A stretch of DNA of 64,000 nucleotides from Begonia masoniana. Its lineage: Eukaryota > Streptophyta > Magnoliopsida > Cucurbitales > Begoniaceae. The stretch covers positions 3,524,375-3,588,374 of the forward strand of contig CM039502.1 in NCBI GenBank assembly GCA_022432975.1, given 5' to 3'. Within the stretch, counting starts at the first letter, position 1; every line of letters begins with the position of its first letter. The notes under the pieces were generated by a model. That model was given only the letters and a program-made list of their open reading frames with translations, was not told the origin of the DNA and did no database searches. This document shows, piece by piece, positions 37,931-47,745 of the stretch. The position numbers and the translations under genes are program-made.

Positions 37931-38437
37931 CATATCTGTATCCTTCTTCATGATCTTATCTTTTAAACTACAAACAAAGTAACAATTCATAGTGGGGTTT
38001 TAGAAATCATTAGGAGAGAGAGAGAGCATGAGTTTCTTTTCCAAGACCGATCTTTTGAGTGAAGCTTGGAAGCCAAATAGTTAGAAAATGGAAATCCAAA
38101 ATTTAAAATCAAGAATCGAAGATACCTTTTTGATGTTATAAGCCATGTGTTTTGCACTAAACTTCTCCAAACTATCAAAAGTTCTTCTCGCACACCTAAA
38201 AGCATGAATCTGCACGAACTCAGGCATATCATAAGCCAACACTTTCACTTGCAGAAACGAAGCCACTGAATTCAAATTCGTTTCAACGTGAGAAACTGAT
38301 TTTCTAGCCTCCGCCTTCCTCAACCCGTTGTCATCGCCTCCTCTTTTCGATTTCTTTGGACCCGACCCGCCGTACTTAACCGGCAATATCTCAACCAACA
38401 TCGCCAACCTCCGGCTTCCAGCACTCACCTTGTTCAT
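37407..38437 (-). CDS. LC8-type dynein light chain family protein (plant long form), 157 aa
   Basis: Two exons on the minus strand: 38437-38126 and 37568-37407, with AAG|GTATC donor and ATGCAG|GAG acceptor. The N-terminal half is plant-specific and basic (GSGPKKSKRGG, RKAEARKSVSHVETNL). The LC8 fold follows: VKVLAYDMPEFVQIHAFRCA, then on exon 2 [20 protein letters not shown], FVTHS and FIYFSM. The [10 protein letters not shown] block is the LC8 signature. In animals LC8 is a dimerisation hub; angiosperms lack dynein heavy chains, so a hub role is more likely here. The start is the ATG at 38435-38437; an upstream TTG codon is not used. A (GA)n tract sits in the intron. Confidence 0.9.
37886..37928. 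repeat. (GA)n microsatellite in the dynein light chain intron
   Basis: About 21 GA units lie within the single intron of the minus-strand gene, reading as (TC)n in its transcript, which is pyrimidine-rich like a splice-acceptor tract. Confidence 0.92.
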
Positions 38438-39108
38438 AGATTTCAACCCTTTTATTTCTTCGACTTTCTAAAGAGAAGAAGGCAAAGATATAAAGGGTGA
38501 GAGGGGGGGTGGGCTTTTTGGCATATTAAATAGGCTTGTTTAAGAAGTGGGTGATGACAAAATTAGAGGAACAAACCATGTGTTATTGCCTGTGGTGAAG
38601 GATAAATAAAGGGTTGGCTAATTTGTTAAGGATTTGATACATTTTGTTCTTTCCCACCAAATAATTGATTTGGTGTGGTATAGTCTCGTTATTAGGGTTC
38701 ATGGCCTTTTTTTTTATTTTTTGACACACCAGCACTTTAGGACCCCCTACCCTTCACCCTCTATTTTGGTAGGGTTGTCTACTTAAATTGGGATATTTTT
38801 GGCTTAGATTTTTGTTGCTAAAAGTAGGATTTTCATTTAAATACTCACATGTCACACTACAAAAAGACCCGAGACAGAACAGTGAACAAATTGACCCGAA
38901 AACCAGACCCAATCATCATACTTTTAAACTTAGGCACGATAAAAATTTATATAATACACTAATGCGCTAAGAACACGTGTCAATGTTTTTGAATGACATG
39001 TATGCTATAATAGGATTATAAATTCATTGACAATATATTAATTTTAATTTATTTAACGTAACACTTCCGACCAACAGTCGCATTGGTCTGTTCACTTGAA
39101 AAAATAAA
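38438..39108. other. Upstream region of the dynein light chain gene
   Basis: This is promoter and leader DNA of the minus-strand gene, then AT-rich spacer up to the MITE. No other gene is seen. Confidence 0.5.
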
Positions 39109-39756
39109 GGGTAAAGTGCAATTTGGCCCCTACAACTAGGTGAAATGGGCAATTTACACCGTAAACTTGGGTAAAGTGCAATTTGGCCTCTACAACTAGG
39201 TGAAATAGGCAATTTACACCGTAAACTTAAATAATAGGCAAGAACAACCTTAATGTATTGATAATGGGCAATATGGCCCCTACCGTCATATTTTCTATAA
39301 AAAAAATAACATTTTTTCACTTATTCATTTTTTTTCCGAAATGCCCCTCACTGGACCGAACCGGACCAGACCGGTTCAGCTAATTCCACTCTTATTTATT
39401 TATTTTTTTAAAATCATATTTCTCGGAAAAGAGAAGACAGATGAATAGAATTAAAAAAAAATAAAAAACCAAAGTGCAATTAGTCGAACCGGTCCGATTC
39501 GGTTCGGTCTAGTGAGCGGCATTTTCGGAAAAAAAAAATAAAAAAGTGAAAAAATATTACTTTTTGATGGAAAATATGACAGTATGGACCATATTGCCCA
39601 TTATCAATACATTAAGATTGTTCTTGCTTATTATTCAAGTTTACGGTGTAAATTGTTCATTTCACCTAGTTGTAGGGGCCAAATTGCACTTTACCCAAGT
39701 TTACGGTGTAAATTGCCCATTTCACCTAGTTGTAGGGGCCAAATTGCACTTTACCC
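39109..39756. mobile_element. Mutator-like foldback MITE with a 9-bp target duplication
   Basis: It starts gggtaaagtgcaatttgg and ends with the exact inverse, flanked by identical 9-bp repeats aaaaataaa (39100-39108 and 39757-39765). The arms are long inverted repeats of nearly 300 bp around a short AT-rich loop. Each arm contains two tandem copies of a 61-bp unit (left: 39109 and 39170). Near the loop both arms carry ccgaaccggaccag-type words. A 9-bp duplication and long arms fit a Mutator-derived MITE. Open frames here are only translated repeat. Confidence 0.9.
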
Positions 39757-39765
39757 AAAAATAAA

Positions 39766-41199
39766 ATTCTCAATTTAATAAATTTCTATTTATAGGTTAC
39801 GTCTTGTATAAAACCTACAGAAACTTCTTTTGGCTCATTATTCTGGCTAGTCAATTCAATATTACGTAAAACCATTGTTTAATCCATATACTGTTGATCG
39901 AAAGACAAATCATAAATTTGCTTTTTTTTCTAAATATTAAATTTCACGAGTTAAATAAATAACAATAATTTCTTTTTTTTTGTATTTTGAATATAAAGCT
40001 CAAAGCTGTAGGTGAACACAAACAAACACAGCACAGGAACCCAGGGATTAAACGTGTGCTTTCACATTATTTTAACCCAACATGCAATAATATTGATCGA
40101 TTGTCTAAAAAAACATCCTCTAAGAATGGAAGTTTCGCTCAATTTAATTCTAAATATTAAAAGTTTAACCTAATATTCTCTTCTTCTTTTTTTAAATCCT
40201 TGTAGATTGCTAATCCAGAATTAATCATGGAGCAGCTGTTAAGAAATAGTGTTATGTTTTCGAGATGATTCGAAATACAAAGACAATTATTATACCAATT
40301 TAGATTCTAATATATTTGGTAGGGAGATAATTTAATGTTTATCTTATTTCAAGAATAAAATATGCTATTTTTAATTTTTTTTTTTCCAGAAACATGTGTC
40401 CATGGCGGATAAATATCTTAGTTGTGTAATTCATTGTCACCAATGCTCCAGCCTTTTTATATTTATGTGTATTTATTAATTCATTTTTTAATTTGATAAA
40501 GATATTTGATGACATGAAAAATAATGATTGATGCAATTATATAATAAGTTATTAATATTTAATTTATTATATTAATTATACATTAATTGTAATAATCATT
40601 ATTTGAAATATCAACAATTATGTTTAAATATTAGAATAAAAGTATAAAACGTAGCATTACTCATAAACAAAAAATCTTGATAAAGTCTTAGGGTATTGTA
40701 TTTTTCTATTAGAAATTACATTGAATAGAACGATGAGAAAAGATTATCAATGAGCACTAAATATGCTTGAAATTCTCGATATTAATTATCATTCTTAAAG
40801 TAGGGTTAATAGTTGGCTTCTTGTACTAAAAGGTGTGACAAGTATATATATAACACGAATGAAAATGAATGTTCAAATAAATTGAAGAATAAAAACTGGA
40901 AAATGCCAAGAAAATATTGTCTCCAATTTTCATTAAGTAGCATTTCTTATCTTCATGTTCTATAAGTTGAACCATCCTTCTCAATTACCCCACATGCATT
41001 CTTCTGTTCAAAAAGCCAAGTGATCGAATATTTAAATTAAATAATATAATTGTACTGTCACCCAAGTTATTTATGTTCAAGTTTAATATATAATTATGGC
41101 TAATGTACTTGTATAAAAGTGTTACTTATGTCGTTCTGTTTCTTACATTAATTTCACTCTTATAGTTAGTTGATATCTGTGTGTGCATATACATTATAT

Positions 41200-41204
<5 letters not shown>
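39766..41204. other. Intergenic, AT-rich, nothing supported
   Basis: No coding frame or recognisable element is seen in this 1.4 kb between the MITE and the TA microsatellite. Confidence 0.5.

Positions 41205-41253
<49 letters not shown>
41205..41253. repeat. (TA)n microsatellite
   Basis: About 24 TA units lie at the downstream edge of the pararetrovirus-like element. TA runs are common at endogenous pararetrovirus borders. Confidence 0.9.
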
Positions 41254-41256
<3 letters not shown>

Positions 41257-41365
41257 CAGTAGTTGTAGCATACAAAGAGGGAGAGAGAGAGCAATCAGAG
41301 CTAGAGTTTTTACAAGGAGAGAAGACAAAACTCTAAAAAACTTGAGAAAAGAAATGCAAACTAGC

Positions 41366-41377
41366 TCCCTTATATAG
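41366..41377 (-). promoter_or_regulatory. 35S-like TATA box of the pararetrovirus-like element
   Basis: On the minus strand ctatataagggag lies about 150 bases after the last ORF. It is followed by a pyrimidine-rich stretch (gcatttcttttctcaag) as at caulimovirid transcript starts. Its placement at the end of the ORF set fits the large intergenic region of a circular pararetroviral genome. Confidence 0.55.
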
Positions 41378-41526
41378 AAACGGGAGTTACAAGCGACAAA
41401 CTAGTAAAAGTAGATTCCCACATAGTGTATGGTGGGACCTAGCCTAATTACAAGACAAAAGTAAAAGCAAATAGTACTCCCATAGTGGAGTACGGAGATT
41501 CCTTCATAATGGAGTGGTAGGGACCA

Positions 41527-41985
41527 CTACTTAACTTTATCAAAATCTTTAAACTTCTGCCATAAGATCTTGCTGTCTTTACGAATCATATCTACATAAT
41601 CTGAACGATCACCATTAAAAGGTTGATTCCTCTTAGCTTCAGCTTCCTTAAATAAGTGACATAAAAACTGAGTTCTTTCTTTCATTTGTGCAACCCTTTG
41701 TTGCATATGACTAATATAGTTTCCAAAATTCATAGCTCTAATATGTAGAGGTAACCAAAGAGCTGGATTATGAACTGGTCTCCGATTTCTTTTAGAAATA
41801 GGAAAAGTTCTATTTCTTCGATAATATCGTCCGAAATTTCTATCAATATTTCTTGGATACCACCCAATATTCCAAGGAGCCACATTATAAGGATTCATTA
41901 ACGGAATATGATGACGAATTCTATCTTCAAAAACTTGTTCTTCAAATAGTTCTTCGATATGACGTTCAATAAGTTCAAAGTTCAT
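41527..41985 (-). CDS. Pararetrovirus-like element, last ORF (152 codons), unknown
   Basis: An intact basic, arginine-rich frame (RRNRTFPISKRNRRP) with a final helical stretch. It starts by an ATGA overlap with the preceding ORF, which implies coupled translation. I recognise no domain. The A/T-rich codon use matches the neighbouring ORFs and not the host genes. Confidence 0.55.
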   Translation of the reverse strand: MNFELIERHIEELFEEQVFEDRIRHHIPLMNPYNVAPWNIGWYPRNIDRNFGRYYRRNRTFPISKRNRRPVHNPALWLPLHIRAMNFGNYISHMQQRVAQMKERTQFLCHLFKEAEAKRNQPFNGDRSDYVDMIRKDSKILWQKFKDFDKVK

Positions 41986-43280
41986 AAAGTCTTCTTTTTT
42001 CCTTTAGTTTTAAGCTTTTTCTGTTCCTCAACAAAAGCTTCCCAAAGATCTTTAGTAGTATAATCAATATTTAAATCCGTAATATCTTCATTAGGATCTT
42101 GAGAGTCATCTGCTAATATCTGAAAAGATCCTGAACCTGGAGTAGAAATATGATCAGATATATAATCTTCATCTTCATCAGTCATATTCAAATCTTCAAC
42201 AGATCCTAATTGATCTTTCATCATAGCAAATAATTTCAACTCTTTTTCTTTTTTACTCATATGAGGATATTTCTTTTGAATATTTTCATACATTTTTCTC
42301 ATATAATTGTCATCCATATTTTCATCTTTATCCGTAATAGGACTTCTCACTTTTTCTTTATAAGTGCTAATAGCAGCTTTGATTCTTTCAATACAGGCTT
42401 CAGTTTCATATCTAGCCCACCATTTAACATAAAAATTTCTTTGAACTTCATACAGACCAATAGGGTCTTGATCAATTTCCAAATTCCATTGCCATATCCA
42501 ATTAATTTGGAATTCAGTACAGAACCATAATAGGTCTTGTTCTTTAATAATAGTTTTCCTGATAGATAACTCAGGATGATATTTCAACCATAGAGGAAAT
42601 AACTCTTGAATAATTTGAGGAAATAGAGATAACTCAGGAGAGTGCTCTATCCACCAAACATAAAACCAAGGCGGAAATTTATCTTCTGATTTCATAATCT
42701 CAGGATTGATAGTAAAGAACCATGAATGGGTTCTTGTAGGATTTTGATAATAAAAAGCATTCTCCCAAGCTTTCACATAATCCCAATAATTATATTTCTG
42801 ATCATTTTTCAGGCTTCTAATAGCAAATACATTTAAGCCCCATTCTTGAGGATGGATAATCCTGATAATATAACACTTTGAATGTGTAATAGGTGACTTT
42901 CCATATTCACTCAAATAATGGTGGACAATCTGAATAGATTGAGTTTCTAACAGAATATGTTCATAATAGAGGCGATTTTTACCCTCTGTTGTCAAATAGT
43001 TGTGAGAGCCCAAATATCGCTCTTTAATATACCAAGCATCCTTATTATGTAATAATAATTCTCTTTCATAAAAAGGAAATATAACTTCCACGCAACTCTT
43101 TTTAAAATAAGTGACAGACTCCAAAACTTCTTTAGCAGTTTTGGGAGTCAGTGTAGCAATACTAGTGCTAGCAACTCCACCAGCACTACCAATAATAGGA
43201 AAGTGATAATCGTATAAATATCTGCCACTGCCACGGCCACGGCCACGGCCTCTACCCCTACCCCTAAAGGGGTTATCCAT
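41982..43280 (-). CDS. Pararetrovirus-like element, RG-rich Trp/Tyr-rich ORF
   Basis: An uninterrupted frame of about 430 codons. It opens with an RG repeat (GRGRGRGRGRGSGRY), then a long region dense in W, Y and H with blocks such as PPWFYVWWIEH and FYVKWW, and ends acidic then lysine-rich (KKLKTKGKKK). I recall similar RG-then-KWW proteins beside other plant retroelements but know no assigned function; RNA or nucleic-acid binding is only an inference from the RG tail. The start shown is the ATG before the RG repeat; the frame is open upstream to 43295. Confidence 0.6.
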   Translation of the reverse strand: MDNPFRGRGRGRGRGRGSGRYLYDYHFPIIGSAGGVASTSIATLTPKTAKEVLESVTYFKKSCVEVIFPFYERELLLHNKDAWYIKERYLGSHNYLTTEGKNRLYYEHILLETQSIQIVHHYLSEYGKSPITHSKCYIIRIIHPQEWGLNVFAIRSLKNDQKYNYWDYVKAWENAFYYQNPTRTHSWFFTINPEIMKSEDKFPPWFYVWWIEHSPELSLFPQIIQELFPLWLKYHPELSIRKTIIKEQDLLWFCTEFQINWIWQWNLEIDQDPIGLYEVQRNFYVKWWARYETEACIERIKAAISTYKEKVRSPITDKDENMDDNYMRKMYENIQKKYPHMSKKEKELKLFAMMKDQLGSVEDLNMTDEDEDYISDHISTPGSGSFQILADDSQDPNEDITDLNIDYTTKDLWEAFVEEQKKLKTKGKKKTL

Positions 43281-43436
43281 ACTGAGAAAATGCACGGATT
43301 AGTATAGAGAGAGTGACCGTCTCCCTTAATATACTCAATAGAGAAAGTATAAACAGGTAATTCTGCTAGCCATTTATCAAATATGGAGTTTATAATTGGA
43401 AAAATAAAATAATGATATGTCGGAGAGCAAATTATC

Positions 43437-43936
43437 TTATTGGCTGATAATAGCATTAAATTCTGTTTCGGTTAGGAAATCAAAATCTGTTGGCATATCT
43501 AGTGAAGGGGTTTCTAATTGTAACCCTTGAGTGCTTGATGAGGGTATAGGTTTTTCAATATCTTTGAGAAGAAGATTTTCTTCTAATTCAGAGAAGACCC
43601 AATGAACTTGTTTGTTTTCCAAAATATTATCGCTTAATTTTGTGCGATGCTCTTTGTTAGATGTGGTTTCTAAACCTTGGCTTTTTAATTGTTTATCAAA
43701 GCCTTCGATAAGTCTTTCTAAGGTTTTAATAGACTTAATTCTATTGGCACTTAACTCAAAGTGAGTTTGAATTAGACTTTTAACCAACCTAAAGGTTTGT
43801 GCTAATTCTTTAGCATTATAGGAAAGATCTTTTCCTGGTATATCCTTGTGCTTTATTGAATAAAATTTATTCATAATCCTTTTGGCTCTAGACTTAGGAT
43901 AAGAACCTCGTTTATACTTCGGAGAGGTCTTCATTA
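43437..43936 (-). CDS. Pararetrovirus-like element, ORF of about 165 codons
   Basis: A basic N-terminus (SPKYKRGSYPKSRAKR) is followed by a helix-rich segment and an acidic end. The frame overlaps the upstream ORF. No named domain; the context places it in the capsid/gag part of the element. Confidence 0.5.
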
Positions 43937-44292
43937 CAAGGGGTAGCTTTATTATTAGAAGAGGAACCAATATCCATATGGGTTTCTATTTTTTCCAATC
44001 TTTCATTAATATTAATCTGATATTGATTGTAATTATACAATAATTCTTGTAATTCATTTTTTAGATCTTTAACTTCTCTATTAAGATCTTGAATAGTTAC
44101 AGGTTTAATTTTAGCCTGATCTATTCTATTAAATACTTCTGTTAAAGAATAATGATGACCTCTTAACTTAGGTTTTTCAATTATTTCTTTATCATTGTTT
44201 TGATTAATAATAATTTCAATAATCTTTTTTCTAAAATTAGAATCATGTATCTGATCTAAATTATCTAAAATATTTTGTTGATCAGTTGTCAA
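43912..44292 (-). CDS. Pararetrovirus-like element, coiled-coil ORF fragment
   Basis: The frame has no convincing ATG and is open further upstream to about 44430. There an acidic serine-rich stretch precedes a CxxC pair (ETCQKC). It contains heptad-like spacing (DLNREVKDLKNELQELL), so a coiled coil is likely. It is separated from the preceding ORF by a single frame change at an A7 run. Confidence 0.5.
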   Translation of the reverse strand: MTTDQQNILDNLDQIHDSNFRKKIIEIIINQNNDKEIIEKPKLRGHHYSLTEVFNRIDQAKIKPVTIQDLNREVKDLKNELQELLYNYNQYQININERLEKIETHMDIGSSSNNKATPCNEDLSEV

Positions 44293-44438
44293 TACATTTA
44301 CCTGACATTTTTGACAGGTTTCATCATCAGATGAGGACGACTCATCAATAATATCTTCTGAGTCAGAAGATTCTTCCGAAGAAGTTAATAATAGTTTTTC
44401 TAAGGCTACTTTGAACCTTTCATCTATATCAAGATTAT

Positions 44439-45542
44439 TTAATTTTTTTGGAGTAATTCATAAATTTGATATTCAGTTAAACCATCAAGGTTCCAATCAT
44501 ATATAGTTTTGGCAGTATAAGAAGATTGTTCATGTAACCAATTTTCTTCCCATAATAAATCGACGGGAGTAGGTCTTTTATAATAAGTTCTTCTAATTCT
44601 ATCACCACCAGGCCCTTTATCCTCATATCTAACTCTATGAATACTTAAAGGGTTTCTAGATTCGGGTAATGGATAGATATGATTACATTCAATAAAAGAT
44701 TTTTCTATTTTGTTAATATCTTTTAAATGAGAAGGCATATTCTCGTCTTCACTAGAAGTATCATTAGCTGGCCAAGAGCTAGAATCAATAGTTGGATGAA
44801 TTTTAGTGTGATAATTTTCCATAGAATTTTCAGCTTGTGTATTAATAACACTAATATTTAATTGTTTCATTCTTTTAGCTAATTGTTCAATAAAGTCATT
44901 ATTGTCTTTGGGAGATTTAAAATTAAATTTGGATATCACTATAGGAGGTTTTAAATCAGGAATAGAAATATTTTCTTTCTTTATTCTAGATGTCGTAGAA
45001 GATGTCGTAGGAATATCTTCTATAACCTTTTTATTTGATTTTTCAGATAATTTAATTAATTGAGTTTCAACTCTTGATAATTGTTGTCCTATAGTACTCA
45101 TATGAATATTATTATAATTCATTTGTTTAATGATAATATCATTCTTATCTTCAATAGGTTGAGATAAAGTAACTAAAGGTATAGCTTCAATAGTATTATT
45201 CTTTAGACTAATAGGTTCTAAAGGTGGATGTATAGATTTAATACTTTCATTGTTTTTTATATTCCAATTTTTACAATGATTATTATATTCTTCTAAAATA
45301 TTAATTTGATAGTTTGATACAGGTTTATAAAATATCGTCCAATACCATTCACTAAAAGTGATAAGAATCTTTTTTAAATCTAAATAAGAGTAATATAAAT
45401 CTTTTAATTTTTTAAAGTCTTCAGATTTTTTATAATATTTTTTATCAATCCAATTTCTGAGAATAGCATTTTCAGGTGATTGATATTCTTCGTTACATAT
45501 TTTTCTAATATCATCTTTGCTTAAATCTGTGTAATTCATCAT
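44439..45542 (-). CDS. Pararetrovirus-like element, 367-codon ORF
   Basis: An intact frame beginning in an ATGA overlap with the ORF before it. It is Lys/Asn/Ile-rich, with a predicted helical N-terminus and a conserved-looking C-terminal block (GGDRIRRTYYKRPTPVD). By position it is part of a gag-like region. No enzymatic motif is seen. It ends at the A7 run where the downstream frame would otherwise continue. Confidence 0.55.
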   Translation of the reverse strand: MMNYTDLSKDDIRKICNEEYQSPENAILRNWIDKKYYKKSEDFKKLKDLYYSYLDLKKILITFSEWYWTIFYKPVSNYQINILEEYNNHCKNWNIKNNESIKSIHPPLEPISLKNNTIEAIPLVTLSQPIEDKNDIIIKQMNYNNIHMSTIGQQLSRVETQLIKLSEKSNKKVIEDIPTTSSTTSRIKKENISIPDLKPPIVISKFNFKSPKDNNDFIEQLAKRMKQLNISVINTQAENSMENYHTKIHPTIDSSSWPANDTSSEDENMPSHLKDINKIEKSFIECNHIYPLPESRNPLSIHRVRYEDKGPGGDRIRRTYYKRPTPVDLLWEENWLHEQSSYTAKTIYDWNLDGLTEYQIYELLQKN

Positions 45543-45937
45543 AATTTAAATTCCATTTCTGAAACAGTAGGTGACTCTCTTTTAGTGTGAGAGGTTTCTC
45601 CTTTTTCATATTTTGAATTATTAAATTGATTAGAATAAACACCATGAGGTATTTGTTGTTCAGATATTTTTAAAGCTTCAATATTAGAAATAGGAGTTTC
45701 AGATACAGAAAATCTAGAACTAGGTAAATCTACTTGATAAGGAGGAATAGATGACCTAGAAGATAGACTTCTGGAAAAAGATATTTTTCTTGATTGATTA
45801 TTATCAAATTTAATTTCTATATGTCCTTCAACTTCTTGTGATAATTCTATATTTTCCTCATTTTTAATAGAATTTTCAGAGAATATATGTGAGATCAAAT
45901 TCATATTCAATTTGTAGAATTTACTTTCAAATAACAT
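45539..45937 (-). CDS. Pararetrovirus-like element, first ORF (132 codons), Ser-rich
   Basis: It has a short conserved-looking N-terminus and a serine-rich middle (SFSRSLSSRSS, then PPYQVDLPSSR). I recall this serine-rich block in ORFs of plant retroelements that carry a viral-type movement protein; the movement domain itself is not present here, so the ORF is probably truncated. Confidence 0.5.
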   Translation of the reverse strand: MLFESKFYKLNMNLISHIFSENSIKNEENIELSQEVEGHIEIKFDNNQSRKISFSRSLSSRSSIPPYQVDLPSSRFSVSETPISNIEALKISEQQIPHGVYSNQFNNSKYEKGETSHTKRESPTVSEMEFKL

Positions 45938-45986
45938 AACTACTTGACTTCAAGTTTTCAACTATAAATAGATATAAGGTTTAACT

Positions 45987-46329
45987 TCGTATTGATCTTC
46001 GATTCATCTCGTATTGACTTGCGGATAACTTCGTATTGATCTATTAATTCCCTCTATACTAAACATGAGACTAACAAGATTACTTGCACTGTCAAAGACT
46101 AATTTCACAAAGTTTGCAAATGTCTCTCAACCATGCAAATGGGTATTTTTGCCTGACGCCTTTCTCACGGCTAAGCGGCCACACACCCCAACACGGCAAC
46201 AGAAAGACATTCACAAACAAAGTGAAATCAAAGCAAGTATTCTTTGCACATGAAAGCACGGAAAGAGTTAATAGAATCGTGTTGAAGAGATCACCTCATC
46301 GTATTGAGAAGAACAAAAGATCGTATTGA
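45987..46329. repeat. Scattered 9-bp repeat tcgtattga in the element leader
   Basis: Five exact copies (45987, 46009, 46031, 46299, 46321) and one variant (46277, tcgtgttga) occur in the leader. They form two clusters, each with about 22-base spacing. Confidence 0.75.
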
Positions 46330-46416
46330 AGTTTAAAACGAATATCGATTTACATTAGAAAACTTATCGACAAGTCCTTAGTTATTTGAAAGCAAATACA
46401 AATTTAGCCAATCATT

Positions 46417-46428
46417 GGCTTGATACCA
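46417..46428 (-). other. tRNA-Met-like primer binding site of the pararetrovirus-like element
   Basis: On the minus strand tggtatcaagcc lies about 480 bases before the first ORF. The first eight bases match the plant pararetrovirus/LTR primer site TGGTATCAGAGC; the rest has drifted. Confidence 0.5.
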
Positions 46429-46471
46429 GAAGGGGGGAAGCGAGGGATGAAATGATATTTATATATTATAT

Positions 46472-47421
46472 AACGCTTTCATTTATAATCTACATAAATT
46501 TTATTGGTTGGAACTGGACGTGGTTAAAAATTCAGTTTAATAGAGTGTTCAATGGATTCATTTAAGGGTCTTTGTTAAAAAACAAGTAGTCGATTCATTA
46601 CGTTGAAATTGAATAATAATACTAAAAAAGAAAATACAAAAAAAAAATTGAATTCTGAATTGAGATGACTTATTTTTGTGAGGGATTGAAATTCAACATC
46701 GAGTAATGGTAATACAATCTCACATTGTTTGAGCTTAATTGTCAGACATACTTTATGAGTAAAATCTCATTTTCGACTAATATAAGATTTTTTAGGGTAA
46801 AATTCAAAAACAAAATTGTGTAAACTTAAACTATATTAATATAATGGTGGGTTTTCAGAGAGAGAAAATGATAGTTTATTTTATTAGTGTAGTAGACATC
46901 TTATCCTTTGGGCAATTTAGAACTATTCAATAATTTTTGGAGATTGAGGAATTTCAATGGATAACCCTATTTGTAGGGTTTGTGTGGAGTAAATATAGAG
47001 CAATGGCTTTCTAACGGCAACTATGTCACAATAGGTTGAGTAATGTAATATGGATATCTTGCATCAAACGCTTTCATTATAATCTACATAAATTTTATTG
47101 GTTGGAACTGGACGTGGTTAAAAATTTCAGTTTAATAGAGTGTTCAATGGATTCATTTAAGGGTCTTTGTTAAAAAACAAGTAGTCGATTCATTACGTTG
47201 AAATTGAATAATAATACTAAAAAGAAAATACAAAAAAAATTGAATTCTGAATTGAGATGACTTATTTTTGTGAGGGATTGAAATTCAACATCGAGTAATG
47301 GTAATACAATCTCACATTGTTTGAGCTTAATTGTCAGACATACTTTATGAGTAAAATCTCATTTTCGACTAATATAAGATTTTTTTAGGGTAAAATTCAA
47401 AAACAAAATTGTGTAAACTTA
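46472..47421 (+). repeat. Recent direct duplication (46472-46828 and 47067-47421)
   Basis: Two about 356-bp copies start aacgctttcattata and end gtgtaaactta. They differ mainly by single-base indels in A runs. The 238 bases between are unique. The 3' half of each copy contains TRIM-LTR-like words (acaatctcacatt, tatgagtaaaatctc). Confidence 0.92.
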
Positions 47422-47566
47422 ATTACAAAGCATAAAATATTATATTATTCAGTGGAGTTAAAATGTATAAATGATATTAAAGTCAAAATCTAATTAGAAA
47501 TATGGTCAACGAAAACGTCAGAGTTCCCTACGGAAGGGGGTGTTGTTAACATAGCCCATTTTTGTG

Positions 47567-47745
47567 AGGGATTAGGGCTCAAGACCAACTAATGATATCA
47601 CAATCCCATAGTGTAGTTGTAAGACATGGTTTATAAGTAAGATCTCTTGTTCAACTAATATAAGTCATTTTAGGATAAAACTTGAAAACAAAAGCATGGG
47701 GGGTCTAACCCAAAGACAAATAAAATTGTACTGATTGGTGAAGCT
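47567..47745 (+). repeat. Diverged relative of the TRIM-like sequence
   Basis: From tgagggattagggctc to aaattgtact this shares ordered words with the ends of the duplicated blocks just upstream and, more weakly, with the TRIM LTRs at 25603-26461 (acaatcccatag, tttataagtaagatctc, aaattgtact). Confidence 0.55.

Larger units (their letters stand above)
41254..46428 (-). mobile_element. Pararetrovirus-like (caulimovirid or MP-bearing retroelement) relic lacking pol
   Basis: A 5-kb minus-strand block runs from a tRNA-Met-like primer site (46417-46428), through a 480-base leader and six ORFs, to a 35S-like TATA box (near 41370). Two ORF junctions are the ATGA stop-start overlaps common in plant pararetroviruses (45539-45542 and 41982-41985). 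Seen among the products: a Ser-rich tail as in movement-protein-type ORFs, an acidic stretch followed by coiled-coil-like frames, and an RG-rich Trp/Tyr-rich protein. No protease, reverse transcriptase or RNase H is present. Codon content is very A/T-rich. The frame is broken once at an A7 run (44443-44449 on the plus strand) and again between 43437 and 43280. It is a decayed, replication-incompetent copy. An LTR element of the same lineage cannot be excluded. Confidence 0.65.

Noticed and set aside
39024..39778. ORFs repeating ISPSCRGQIALYP
   Set aside because: They are translations of the 61-bp MITE repeat in both arms.
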